Positions 20,533 through 30,356 of a stretch of DNA of 64,000 nucleotides are shown in pieces. Where the stretch lies: contig CAMVSV010000006.1 of assembly GCA_947170265.1 (NCBI GenBank), positions 27,061 through 91,060 of the forward strand. Reading direction: 5' to 3'. Origin of the DNA: an uncultured Prevotella sp. Its GTDB lineage: Bacteria; Bacteroidota; Bacteroidia; Bacteroidales; Bacteroidaceae. The notes under the pieces are model-generated. The model was not told where the DNA came from, did not search any database, and saw only the letters and a program-made list of their open reading frames with translations. How positions within the stretch are numbered: the first letter of the stretch is position 1; each line of letters starts with the position of its first letter. The translations under genes were made by a program, and so were the position numbers.

Positions 20533-20801
20533 TTCTATGCCACGAAGAGATTTTCTCACCTAAAAAGCTTAACTTTGTGGGCAATACGCGGGCACGCGCA
20601 TACAACATAGTTGTCAGGGAACCAAAGGTGGAAACGATTGGCGCAGATGGGAGGATAGCAGGAAGAACTACCCAGAAAACTACCCAAGAAAACAGCCGAA
20701 ATCATATTGGAGGCCATTAGGCAGGAACCTTCTATAAGCAGAAAATAAGTGGGAGTTTGTCATGGACTTCCGTAAGAAAAAGAAATACAGAACATAATAA
20801 T

Positions 20802-22313
20802 ATGGCAAAGAAAAAGAACGAGAATACCACCTCGATAGGATTTGAAGAGGTGATTTGGCGAGCAGCCGACAAACTGCGTGGCAACCTGAATGCCTCGGAG
20901 TATGAGGGTGTGGTGCTTGGACTGATTTTCCTGAAGTATATCAGCGACAAGTTTGAAGTGAAGTATGCGGAACTGTCGGAAGATGAATACGCTGATGTGG
21001 AGGACAAGGACGAGTACGAGGCTGACGGCGTGTTCTTCGTACCGCAGGAAGCCCGATGGAATGTCATCAGTCTGGCGGCTCATACGCCAGAGGTTGGACG
21101 CATCATCGACGATGCGTTGCAGGCCATAGAGCGTGAGAACCCGAAACTAAAGGGCGTACTGCCCGGCAACTATGCCCGTCCTGAATTGGACAAACGCCGC
21201 TTGGGAGATGTTGTTGACCTCTTCTCAAACATCGAGATGTATGCTTCTGGCGAAGAGAAAGACCTCCTTGGCCGTGTCTATGAGTACTGTCTGCAGAAGT
21301 TCGCTTCGATGGAAGGTAAGAATGCTGGCGAGTTCTATACGCCCAGCTGCATCGTACGCACCATCGTTGAGATACTGCAACCCTTCCAAGGCCGTGTCTA
21401 CGACCCCTGCTGCGGCTCTGGCGGTATGTTCGTTCAGAGTGCCAAGTTCATCAAGAACCACCAGAAGGAACTCTCGGGCATCAGCGTCTATGGTCAGGAA
21501 GCAAACCCCAGCACATGGAAGATGGCACACATGAATGTGGCTATTCGTGGACTGGAGGCCAATCTCGGGCAATCGTATGCCGACACGTTCTTTAACGACC
21601 AGCATCCCACATTGAAAGCCGACTTCATCATGGCGAACCCACCGTTCAACCTCAGCGACTGGGGAGCGGACAAACTGGAGAAAGACCCGCGCTGGAAGTT
21701 CGGATTGCCGCCTGCCGGCAACGCTAACTTCGCTTGGATGCAGCACATGATTCACCACCTCTCCCCTACGGGTCGCATCGGTCTGGTATTGGCCAATGGT
21801 GCCTTGTCATCACAGACAGGTGGCGAGGGTGACATCCGCCAGCGCATCATCGAAGCCGACTTGGTGGAAGGTATCATTACCCTGCCCTCGCAGTTGTTCT
21901 ACTCCACGGGCATTCCCGTATCATTATGGTTCCTGACGCGCAATAAGCAGCAACCCGGCAAGACGCTCTTCATCGATGCCCGCCAGATGGGTACGATGGT
22001 GACCCGTGCCGTGCGTGAGTTGCAGCAGGAAGATATTGCCCGTATTGCTGACACCTTCAATCAGTTCCGCAGTGGTACGCTCGAAGACGAAAAGGGATTC
22101 TGTGCCGTGCGTTCCATCGAGGACATCCGTGCGCAGGACTTCATTCTCACCCCAGGCCGCTATGTGGGCATTGCCGAGCAGGAAGACGACGGAGAACCGT
22201 TTGAGGACAAAATGAAGCGGCTGACCTCGGAACTGAGCGGGCTCTTTGAGCAGAGCCACCAGTTGGAGGAGGAGATTAGGAAGCAGTTAGGGAGTATTGG
22301 ATTCAACGTATAG
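20802..22313 (+). CDS. hsdM: Type I restriction-modification system methyltransferase subunit
   Basis: GFEEVIWRAADKLRGNL, GEFYTPSCIVRTIVEIL, DPCCGSGGMFVQSA, MANPPFNLSDWG. Confidence 0.95.
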   Translation: MAKKKNENTTSIGFEEVIWRAADKLRGNLNASEYEGVVLGLIFLKYISDKFEVKYAELSEDEYADVEDKDEYEADGVFFVPQEARWNVISLAAHTPEVGRIIDDALQAIERENPKLKGVLPGNYARPELDKRRLGDVVDLFSNIEMYASGEEKDLLGRVYEYCLQKFASMEGKNAGEFYTPSCIVRTIVEILQPFQGRVYDPCCGSGGMFVQSAKFIKNHQKELSGISVYGQEANPSTWKMAHMNVAIRGLEANLGQSYADTFFNDQHPTLKADFIMANPPFNLSDWGADKLEKDPRWKFGLPPAGNANFAWMQHMIHHLSPTGRIGLVLANGALSSQTGGEGDIRQRIIEADLVEGIITLPSQLFYSTGIPVSLWFLTRNKQQPGKTLFIDARQMGTMVTRAVRELQQEDIARIADTFNQFRSGTLEDEKGFCAVRSIEDIRAQDFILTPGRYVGIAEQEDDGEPFEDKMKRLTSELSGLFEQSHQLEEEIRKQLGSIGFNV

Positions 22314-22316
22314 ATT

Positions 22317-22345
22317 CTCATTTATGGAAGAGAACAAGAATATAA
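22317..22345 (+). repeat. Copy 1 of an hsdS-start-like direct repeat
   Basis: CTCATTTATGGAAGA-(gaac)-AAGAATATAA right after the hsdM stop; near-copy at 24530-24559 holds the hsdS start. Confidence 0.7.
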
Positions 22346-23469
22346 CAATAATGGCTGAACAGCAAAATAATGTGCTGTTTAAGGATGCTTGTCTGATAAT
22401 TGACCAGGCGCAAGCCTACGCTTACCGTTTGGTCAACGAAACACTCATCAAGCGCAATTGGCTGTTAGGCTTGCGCATTCAGCATGAAGTACTGCAAGGG
22501 CAGCGTGCTGAATATGGTGAACAGACCATTCAAGGATTAGCGGTTCAATTAGTGGAAAAGTATGGTGATAGCTTTAGTAGAAGAAATTTGTATCACTATC
22601 TAGATTTCTACAAGTCATTCCCGAACTTTTTCCACGCAGAGAGTGGAAAATCTATCGAAGAACAAATTGTGAACGCACTGCGTTCGCAATCAAGAGACAA
22701 TCTAAAAAACATTTTGAACTCACTGCGTTCACAATCGCCTATTCGCCTATCATGGACCCATTACCGTATTATTTTGCAGGAGAATACGGATAGAGGTAGG
22801 GCATGGTATGAGCAAGAGGCTACACGCGAAATGTGGAGTACACGCACCTTGCAGCGCAATGTGTCTTCACAGTATTACCATCGGCTTTTGCAATCGCAGA
22901 ATCAAGAGGTAGTGCATAACGAAATGCAAGCCCTTACTGCTCCGTTGCAAGACAAACTGGAATATCTGAAAAACCCTGTTGTGGCAGAGTTTCTTGGGTT
23001 TAAGAGCAACACCGCTTACACGGAAAGCAAGTTGGAGCAAAGCATCATCGACCATCTCGTCCATTTTCTTATGGAATTAGGCAAAGGGTTCGCCTTCGTT
23101 GACCGCCAGAAGCATATTCATACGGAGAAGGAAGATTATTACATAGACCTTGTGTTTTACAATTATCACCTTCGCAGTTTTGTGCTGATTGACCTAAAAA
23201 CTACAAAACTTTGCCATCAGGACGTGGGGCAGATGGATATGTATGTGAGAATGTACGATGAGATGGTGCGGCCGGAAGGACACAACCCAACCATTGGACT
23301 CTTGCTTTGTGCTGAAACCGACGAAGACATTGCCCGCTATTCTGTACTGAACGACAATGACCAACTATTTGCAGCCAAGTACCTGACATATATGCCAACT
23401 AAAGAAGAACTGCGCCGCGAGATAGAGCAGCAGAAGGAATTCTATCGTCTGCAACATAAGGAGGATTGA
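22324..23469 (+). CDS. DUF1016/YhcG family PDDEXK nuclease domain protein
   Basis: YGEQTIQGLAVQLVEKYGDSFSRRNLYHYLDFYKSFP, LSWTHYRIILQ, DYYIDLVFYNYHLRSFVLIDLKTTKL; start at 22324 or 22351. Confidence 0.88.
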   Translation: MEENKNITIMAEQQNNVLFKDACLIIDQAQAYAYRLVNETLIKRNWLLGLRIQHEVLQGQRAEYGEQTIQGLAVQLVEKYGDSFSRRNLYHYLDFYKSFPNFFHAESGKSIEEQIVNALRSQSRDNLKNILNSLRSQSPIRLSWTHYRIILQENTDRGRAWYEQEATREMWSTRTLQRNVSSQYYHRLLQSQNQEVVHNEMQALTAPLQDKLEYLKNPVVAEFLGFKSNTAYTESKLEQSIIDHLVHFLMELGKGFAFVDRQKHIHTEKEDYYIDLVFYNYHLRSFVLIDLKTTKLCHQDVGQMDMYVRMYDEMVRPEGHNPTIGLLLCAETDEDIARYSVLNDNDQLFAAKYLTYMPTKEELRREIEQQKEFYRLQHKED

Positions 23470-23504
23470 CTATGGGAGAATATATAAACCGAAAATTTAA
23501 AAAT

Positions 23505-23888
23505 ATGAAGAAATTGTTATTAATGCTTTTGCTGTTTATTCCTCTGATGGGATTCTGCCAGTCGGAAGAGAAACAGTATTACATCTACAACATCGTATCT
23601 TTTGAGGGTGTTTTTACTAAAGAAGACTTTAAAGTTTTTTATGACGATGGTATAGAAGTAAAACGAATGCGTAATGATAAGGGCGAAAAGGCGAGATTCT
23701 CAACACCCGCAGGAGCATTGATGTATTTTATTTCTCAAGGTTGGGAGATGTACTTAAATGGCGCAACGTCTAGAGGAGCTTCAATTCAAGGAACCGGTTC
23801 TTCTCAAACCAGTTCATATTGGATTCTGCGTAAGCCCTGCACGAAGGAAGAGTTTGAAAAAGCTGTTGAGGCTGCAAAAAAGAAGTAA
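23505..23888 (+). CDS. Hypothetical secreted protein embedded in the R-M locus
   Basis: Signal peptide MKKLLLMLLLFIPLMGFCQS, then 108 aa of unrecognised sequence. Confidence 0.65.
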   Translation: MKKLLLMLLLFIPLMGFCQSEEKQYYIYNIVSFEGVFTKEDFKVFYDDGIEVKRMRNDKGEKARFSTPAGALMYFISQGWEMYLNGATSRGASIQGTGSSQTSSYWILRKPCTKEEFEKAVEAAKKK

Positions 23889-23890
23889 AA

Positions 23891-24526
23891 ATGACGTTCA
23901 AAAAGACAGAAAAGGAAATAATCAGAGCCATTGTGAAATTCGGTGAAAAAGAACATTCTATGGCTAAAGTGCTAAACGAAAGCAAACTACTGGAAAAACG
24001 TGGTATCGTCATTGCTTTTGCAAGCAGCCGTAATTATGTCTTTTTTGACAAAATAAAATATGATTGGGAAGATGCAAAAGCGATAAGTTATATCTCAGAA
24101 CTAATCTCGCTTCTCAAGTATCTTATTGCAAATAGGCTTATCACCATATTGCCCATAAATGTAAGGGAGTTACATGTAGTAGGACGCCTGCACTCGAAAC
24201 TATTGAGACCTGGGTATACCGAAGTAGATGATGCTATTCTTGAAGTTGATTCGAATATGGGTGATTGGATAGACAAAGTAACCAATCAACAAACATATTG
24301 GCCAAATTGCTATACTGAAAAGGAATTACCAATATCTGCTTATTTCGAGTGCTGGTTCTCTGTAAGTCAAGAACTGAAAGATTTAGTAGAAAATGATTTC
24401 TTGACTGAAGTACAACTTCGTTTCAAAAAACAGCAACGCTTAACTTGGATTTCAATAATTGTTGCAGGTTTTATTGGTATTGCAAGTATAATTATAAATG
24501 TTATAGGATTATTCCTACAAAAATAA
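23891..24526 (+). CDS. Hypothetical protein with a C-terminal transmembrane segment, embedded in the R-M locus
   Basis: 211 aa; C-terminal RLTWISIIVAGFIGIASIIINVIGLFLQK; no family recognised. Confidence 0.7.
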   Translation: MTFKKTEKEIIRAIVKFGEKEHSMAKVLNESKLLEKRGIVIAFASSRNYVFFDKIKYDWEDAKAISYISELISLLKYLIANRLITILPINVRELHVVGRLHSKLLRPGYTEVDDAILEVDSNMGDWIDKVTNQQTYWPNCYTEKELPISAYFECWFSVSQELKDLVENDFLTEVQLRFKKQQRLTWISIIVAGFIGIASIIINVIGLFLQK

Positions 24527-24529
24527 ACT

Positions 24530-24559
24530 CTCATTTATGGAAGAATGGAAAGAATATAA
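24530..24559 (+). repeat. Copy 2 of the hsdS-start direct repeat
   Basis: CTCATTTATGGAAGA-(atgga)-AAGAATATAA, including the hsdS ATG. Confidence 0.7.
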
Positions 24560-25784
24560 GTTAGGAGAGATTCTGTGTGAAAAGGGGTACATTAGAGGTC
24601 CCTTTGGCTCTGCCTTAAAGCGAGGAGATATGCTAAATGAAGGAATCCCCGTTTACGAGCAACAACATGCTATTTATGGTAAAAGGGACTTTAGATATTA
24701 TATAAGCAAGGATAAATATGAAGAAATGAAACGTTTTACAGTTTATCCTGGAGATATTCTTATAAGCTGCTCTGGTACTATAGGAGAAGTCTCAATAATA
24801 AAAGAGGAAGACCTTAAAGGAATAATTAGCCAAGCTCTTCTTCTACTTCGCCCGAAAAAAGAAGTTGTTACGCCTGAGTTTCTTCTGTATTTTTTCAGAA
24901 CTCCCCAAGGACATAATTCTATAACATCTCGTTCTTCTGGTTCTGTTCAAGTAAATATTGCCCGTAGAGATGTTATTGAACAGATTCCCTTGTATCTACC
25001 TCATAGAAAAATGCAGAACAGAATTGTCTCCATCCTCAAATCTCTTGATGACAAAATCGAGGTGAACAGGCGGATAAACGAGAATTTGGAACAGCAGGCA
25101 CAGGCATTGTTTAAGTCATGGTTTGTGGACTTCGAGCCATTTCGCGACCAGCCTTTTGTGGAGTCGGAATTGGGGATGATTCCTAAAGAGTGGAGAGTTG
25201 GGACGATAGGTGAGTTATGTTCCCTTGTATCTGGTTTTGCATTCCAATCCTGTACTTATGTTGACAAGGGTTTATATCGTTTAGTGACTATAAAAAACGT
25301 ACAAGACGGCTATTTAAATTCAGATGGTGCAGTATGTCTTAATGAAGTGCCGTCAAGAATGCCAATACATTGTTTATTAAAGATTGGAGATATTCTTCTT
25401 TCGCTTACAGGGAATGTTGGAAGATGTTGCTTTGTTAACGAAAAAAGGTTGCTGTTAAATCAACGCGTAGCAAAAATAATTCCAAATAAGGATTCATTTT
25501 GGGGTTATATATATACTTTCTTCAGAAATGAAGATATTAAGACACTTTTAATGTCAATTGCAAAAGGAACCGCACAGGCAAATTTAAGTCCTGTTGAAAC
25601 ATTAAAGCTTACCACTATTGTACCAACTAATGAGGTAATAGAGAAGTTTTCGAAGATAGTAAATAGTCTTTATGAGGAGTTTATTAAAAATACGATTGAA
25701 TCCCGCCGCCTCGCCCAACTCCGCGACACCCTTCTCCCTCGCCTGATGTCGGGTAAAATAAAAGTGGGGGACGTAACGTTATAA
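24537..25784 (+). CDS. hsdS: Type I restriction-modification specificity subunit
   Basis: Two target recognition halves with conserved spacer NRRINENLEQQAQALFKSWFVDFEPF and C-terminal RLAQLRDTLLPRLMSGKI. Confidence 0.95.
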   Translation: MEEWKEYKLGEILCEKGYIRGPFGSALKRGDMLNEGIPVYEQQHAIYGKRDFRYYISKDKYEEMKRFTVYPGDILISCSGTIGEVSIIKEEDLKGIISQALLLLRPKKEVVTPEFLLYFFRTPQGHNSITSRSSGSVQVNIARRDVIEQIPLYLPHRKMQNRIVSILKSLDDKIEVNRRINENLEQQAQALFKSWFVDFEPFRDQPFVESELGMIPKEWRVGTIGELCSLVSGFAFQSCTYVDKGLYRLVTIKNVQDGYLNSDGAVCLNEVPSRMPIHCLLKIGDILLSLTGNVGRCCFVNEKRLLLNQRVAKIIPNKDSFWGYIYTFFRNEDIKTLLMSIAKGTAQANLSPVETLKLTTIVPTNEVIEKFSKIVNSLYEEFIKNTIESRRLAQLRDTLLPRLMSGKIKVGDVTL

Positions 25785-25802
25785 ATAAAGAAAGGACAGA
25801 AT

Positions 25803-26828
25803 ATGTATGTACCACCATTTAATATAACGGAAAAAATACTACATCTGATTTCGGAGATCGCAGAACAGGTGGGAATGCTCAAGGCTCGGATAGGCGGCGA
25901 CACGCCTTCGCCTATGCTGCGAAAGAAGAATCAGATAAAGACCATCCATTCATCGCTGGCTATTGAGAACAACACGTTGTCGTTGAATCAGGTGACGGAC
26001 ATCATCGACGGCAAACACGTATTGGGCGCTCCCGATGAGATACAAGAGGTGAAGAATGCCATTGAAGCCTATCGGCTGATGTCACAGTTGGATGCGTTTA
26101 GTGAGAAAGACCTGCTGAAGGCTCATGGACTGATGATGAACCAACTGGTGCGTAATGCAGGACATTACCGTCAAGATGGTGTCGGTGTGTTCGACGGCAA
26201 TGGCAACTGTCTGCATATGGCTCCTCCTGCAGCGCGGGTGCCAGAACTGATGGATGATTTGTTTCAGTGGGTCAAGACCTGCAAGACGCATCCGTTGGTT
26301 TATTCTTGTGTGTTCCATTATGAGTTTGAGTTTATCCACCCCTTCATCGACGGCAACGGTCGCATGGGGCGTTATTGGCAGACTATGCTGCTTAGCCGAT
26401 GGAAAGGGCTGTTCGCTTGGCTACCTGTAGAGACTATTGTGAGGAAACATCAACAAGATTATTACAGTGTCATTGCCAAATGTGATGCTGTCGGTGAGAG
26501 CACGCTGTTTGTGGAGTTTATGCTGCAATGTCTGCTGGAAACGATGGAAAATTATGAAGAAATCGAGGATGAAGAAGTCGAAGGACTGCACGATAAGCTG
26601 CACGATAAGCTGCGCGATAAATTTCCGGAGCTATCAGATAAAGCCATCGAAGTACTTGAAGTCATCCACGCTCATCGTAGCTTTAATGCCTCAGAAATTG
26701 GAGAGCAGGTGGGTCTTTCGGAGCGTCAGGTCAAGACCTATATCACCAAACTGAAGCAAGTGGGACTTCTTGTACGTGTGGGCAGTAACAAGACAGGATA
26801 TTGGAAAGTAATGATAGACGAGATATGA
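25803..26828 (+). CDS. Fic family protein with N-terminal inhibitory motif and C-terminal winged helix
   Basis: HPFIDGNGRMGRYWQ Fic motif; SLAIEN matches (S/T)xxxE(G/N); C-terminal NASEIGEQVGLSERQVKTYITKLKQVGLLVRVGS. Confidence 0.93.
   Translation: MYVPPFNITEKILHLISEIAEQVGMLKARIGGDTPSPMLRKKNQIKTIHSSLAIENNTLSLNQVTDIIDGKHVLGAPDEIQEVKNAIEAYRLMSQLDAFSEKDLLKAHGLMMNQLVRNAGHYRQDGVGVFDGNGNCLHMAPPAARVPELMDDLFQWVKTCKTHPLVYSCVFHYEFEFIHPFIDGNGRMGRYWQTMLLSRWKGLFAWLPVETIVRKHQQDYYSVIAKCDAVGESTLFVEFMLQCLLETMENYEEIEDEEVEGLHDKLHDKLRDKFPELSDKAIEVLEVIHAHRSFNASEIGEQVGLSERQVKTYITKLKQVGLLVRVGSNKTGYWKVMIDEI
26587..26622 (+). repeat. 12-bp tandem repeat (about 3 copies) within the Fic gene
   Basis: ctgcacgataag / ctgcacgataag / ctgcgcgataaa, encoding LHDKLHDKLRDK. 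Confidence 0.75.
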
Positions 26829-29800
26829 GCACGAACCAATTCACAGAAGACAGCTACGAGCAGACGCTGATAGACCTATTCAAGCGAATGGGTTACCAGT
26901 ATGAGTGCGGCTACGACGTGGAACGCGACTTCCGCGAACCGTGGTATGTGTCTGACTTGCAACAATCATTGCGCAAGCTGAACCCGAAGATGAGCGATGA
27001 GGTGCTGACAGAGGCTTACCGCATCGTGACCCATGTGAACGAGGGTACGCTGGAGCAGCGCAATGAGCAGATGATGGACTTCCTGCAAAATGGTGTGGAG
27101 GTGAAGTATGTGGCCAACGGTCGCAACCAGACAGCGCTCGTCAAGCTGATTGACTTCGAGCATCCCACGCAGAACGCTTTCAAGGTGTGCAACCAGTGGC
27201 GCGTCGTAGAGAAAGAGAAGATACGCTGCGATATCGTTGTCTTCGTGAATGGATTGCCTTTGGTAGTCATCGAACTGAAATCGCCCGCTAACGATAATGT
27301 GGAAGAAGACGATGCCTATCTGCAAATCAAGCAGTATCAGCAGAAGTGCCCTTCGCTGTTTGTCTTTAATGCGTTCTCCGTGACCAGCGACATGCTGACC
27401 ACTAAAGCCGGAACACTAACTGCCAAGCAGAACCGCTACATGGAATGGAAATCGAGAGATGGAAAGACCGAATCGTCAGAGGTCATTGACTACGAGACGT
27501 TCTTTGAAGGCATCTTCCGCAGGGAGAGGCTGATTGATATACTGCAGAACTTCCTGTGTTTCGACCACAAGGACGGACGCACTGCAAAGATTATGGCGGC
27601 TTATCACCAATACTTTGCCGTGAACAAGGCTGTTGCCAAGACGCACAAGGCGATTGGCGGCAATGGCAAGATTGGTGTGTTCTGGCACACACAGGGCAGC
27701 GGTAAGTCATTGTCGATGGTGTTCTATGTTCACAGGCTGATTCAGCAGTTCCCGCAATGTACCATCATCGTGGTGACCGACCGCAACGACCTCGACCAGC
27801 AACTGTATGAGCAGTTTGCAGGATGTCAGAAGTTCCTGCGTCAGGAACCGCAGCACGTGGGCTTCGAACTGAACGAGAAAGGCAAACTGACTAAGACTGC
27901 CGGACGAGATGACCTGGTGCGCAAACTGAAAGACCTGCAGACGGGTGGCATCATCTTTACTACTATACAGAAGTTTGAGGAAGGAACTGGTTTGTTGTCA
28001 GAGCGAGAGAACATCATCGTCATCACCGATGAAGCCCACCGCTCACAATATGGTGACGAACATTGGGACGTGAAGGCCGAGCGCATGAAGAAAGGCTATG
28101 CGCTGCTGATGCGTGAGGCTCTGCCGAATGCTTCCTTCATCGGTTTTACGGGTACGCCTATCAGTGAAGCCGACCGTGACACCAAGGAGGTGTTCGGCGA
28201 CTACATCGATGTGTATGACATGACGCAGGCCGTGGAGGATGGTGCCACACGTCCCGTCTATTACGAGAGCCGTGTGGTGAATCTGAAGCTGGACGAGGAT
28301 GTACTGAAGAAACTCGATGATGAGTTTGACCGATTGTCTGACGAAGGTGCCACAGAAGAACAAATCAACAAGGCACGGCAGGATAACAGCGGCATCAAAC
28401 AGATACTCTGCCATCCGGATACCATCGACAGCCTTGTTCGTGACATCATAGAACATTATGAAACAAATCGCCAACAGGAACTGACGGGCAAGGCTATGAT
28501 TGTGGCTTACAACAAAGATGCTGCCGTGAAGATATACCGCAAGATGCTGGAGCTTCGCCCTGAATGGACAGAGAAAGTTCATGTGGTGGCCAGTGCTGCC
28601 AATACAGACAAGGAAGAGTGGCATGATGTGATTCAACCCAAGATGAACAAGGAGTATGCAGCCCTGTTTAAAGAGGACAACAGTCCCATGAAGATTGCTA
28701 TCGTGGTAGATATGTGGCTGACAGGTTTCGACGTGCCGTCATTGGCTACGATGTATGTCTATAAACCCATGAAGGGGCATAACCTGATGCAGGCCATCGC
28801 CCGTGTAAACCGTGTGTTCCCCGAAAAAGAAGGTGGATTGATTGTTGACTATGTGGGTATTGCCGGAGCACTGAAACAGGCCATGCAAGACTATACACAG
28901 CGCGACCGTCAGCAGTTTGGCGACCCCGACATCAACAAGACGGCACGTGTGAAGTTCCAAGAGAAACTGGAAATATGCCGCGACTTGCTCTATGGTTTTG
29001 ACTACAGCGGCTTCTATACAGGCACCGACCCGGAGAGAGCGCAGCTCATCAAAGGTGGTGTCAACTTCATGCTGGCTCCACAGCGTGCGGAGCAGATGAA
29101 GAATTTCATAAAGGAAAGTCAACTGCTGCATAATGCGCTGACACTTTGCCGCTCGCTGGCAGAGCCGCAGGAGAAACAAGAGGTGGCCTTCATGGATGCC
29201 GTGCGTGTGCTATTATCACGTCTGGCTCAGAAAGGGAAAATTACCAAGCAGGACATCAACGAGCGCATTAGCCATTTGTTGGAACAGAGCATCCAGAGCC
29301 AAGGTGTCATCAACCTCTTCAAGTCAGAAGGTGCAAACTTTTCGCTCTTTGAGGAAGCATTCCAAAAGGAGATTCGGAAGATGAAAGAGAAAAATCTTGC
29401 CGTGAAACTATTGGAACGTTTGCTGAAGGAGCGCATCCACGGCTTTGAGCGTACCAATGTGGTGCAAAGCAAAAAGTTCTCCGACCTGCTGAACATGGCC
29501 CTCAGCAATTATCTGAAAGGAATGCTGACGAATGAGGAAGTCATTGAAGAACTGCTGAAGATGGCTGAGGAAATCAAGCAGAACGAGGAAGAAAGCAACA
29601 AACTGGGGCTGACCGTTGAAGAAAAGGCTTTCTACGATGCTTTGTCTTCGCCTGAGGGAGTTCGTCAGGCTTATACCGACGAGCAGTTTGTGGCTCTCAC
29701 TCGTGAGCTGACAGAGCAGCTTCGCCGCAATCGTACCATTGACTGGAACCGCAAGGAGTCTGCCCGTGCGAAAATGCGTGTATTGGTAAAACGACTTTTG

Positions 29801-30172
29801 AAGAAATACAAGTATCCACCCGAAGGACAGGAGAAGGCTCTTGAAACGGTGATGGCACAGTGCAACAAGTGGGCTGATGACGATGATAACGTTACAGAGC
29901 GCAAGTTGTATAACGTAGAGGATGACCGTGACATACGTAATCTTGTTTATAATCGTCTCATCATGAATGCTGACACATCTGACTACGACCTGCAACGTGA
30001 AGTAATGGAAGTGTATGGTGAGCGTTACCCAGACATGCGCATCATAGACTGGCAACGTGTAATTGCAGATTACACTCCGATGGTGCGCAATGCTGCCAAA
30101 AAGCCGTCGGTAAAAGTTGTCGAAATGCAACAACAGCAATATGGTATGGCAGCAGAGCCTGAAGAAAGCTGA
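26825..30172 (+). CDS. hsdR: Type I restriction endonuclease subunit R
   Basis: MSTNQFTEDSYEQTLIDLF, VVIELKSPAN (PD-ExK), TQGSGKSLSMVFY (Walker A), ITDEAHRSQYG, FTGTPI; ATG overlaps the fic stop by 4 nt. Confidence 0.95.
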   Translation: MSTNQFTEDSYEQTLIDLFKRMGYQYECGYDVERDFREPWYVSDLQQSLRKLNPKMSDEVLTEAYRIVTHVNEGTLEQRNEQMMDFLQNGVEVKYVANGRNQTALVKLIDFEHPTQNAFKVCNQWRVVEKEKIRCDIVVFVNGLPLVVIELKSPANDNVEEDDAYLQIKQYQQKCPSLFVFNAFSVTSDMLTTKAGTLTAKQNRYMEWKSRDGKTESSEVIDYETFFEGIFRRERLIDILQNFLCFDHKDGRTAKIMAAYHQYFAVNKAVAKTHKAIGGNGKIGVFWHTQGSGKSLSMVFYVHRLIQQFPQCTIIVVTDRNDLDQQLYEQFAGCQKFLRQEPQHVGFELNEKGKLTKTAGRDDLVRKLKDLQTGGIIFTTIQKFEEGTGLLSERENIIVITDEAHRSQYGDEHWDVKAERMKKGYALLMREALPNASFIGFTGTPISEADRDTKEVFGDYIDVYDMTQAVEDGATRPVYYESRVVNLKLDEDVLKKLDDEFDRLSDEGATEEQINKARQDNSGIKQILCHPDTIDSLVRDIIEHYETNRQQELTGKAMIVAYNKDAAVKIYRKMLELRPEWTEKVHVVASAANTDKEEWHDVIQPKMNKEYAALFKEDNSPMKIAIVVDMWLTGFDVPSLATMYVYKPMKGHNLMQAIARVNRVFPEKEGGLIVDYVGIAGALKQAMQDYTQRDRQQFGDPDINKTARVKFQEKLEICRDLLYGFDYSGFYTGTDPERAQLIKGGVNFMLAPQRAEQMKNFIKESQLLHNALTLCRSLAEPQEKQEVAFMDAVRVLLSRLAQKGKITKQDINERISHLLEQSIQSQGVINLFKSEGANFSLFEEAFQKEIRKMKEKNLAVKLLERLLKERIHGFERTNVVQSKKFSDLLNMALSNYLKGMLTNEEVIEELLKMAEEIKQNEEESNKLGLTVEEKAFYDALSSPEGVRQAYTDEQFVALTRELTEQLRRNRTIDWNRKESARAKMRVLVKRLLKKYKYPPEGQEKALETVMAQCNKWADDDDNVTERKLYNVEDDRDIRNLVYNRLIMNADTSDYDLQREVMEVYGERYPDMRIIDWQRVIADYTPMVRNAAKKPSVKVVEMQQQQYGMAAEPEES

Positions 30173-30223
30173 TTGATAATGGCAATGAATCCAAACTTAA
30201 GGCAAAATCCTGGAAAAACGGCG

Positions 30224-30242
30224 CGTGAAACATTTTGTAAAT
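30224..30242 (+). repeat. Right copy of the 19-bp direct repeat flanking the R-M island
   Basis: CGTGAAACATTTTGTAAAT, identical to 20514-20532. Confidence 0.8.
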
Positions 30243-30356
30243 AAATGTGAAGATATGTAAATTATTTGCCAAATTCTTTAACATTTGGGTTGCGAGAAAG
30301 GCCCTAAAAATCACCCTTGTAACTCATTGGAAATCAATCGTTTGAAAAGGGCATTT

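Noticed and set aside
24537-25784. Invertible hsdS (shufflon) system
   Set aside because: Only one hsdS, no recombinase and no inverted repeat pairs found in or around it
29408-30139. 243-aa minus-strand ORF
   Set aside because: Antisense to hsdR; no recognisable motif
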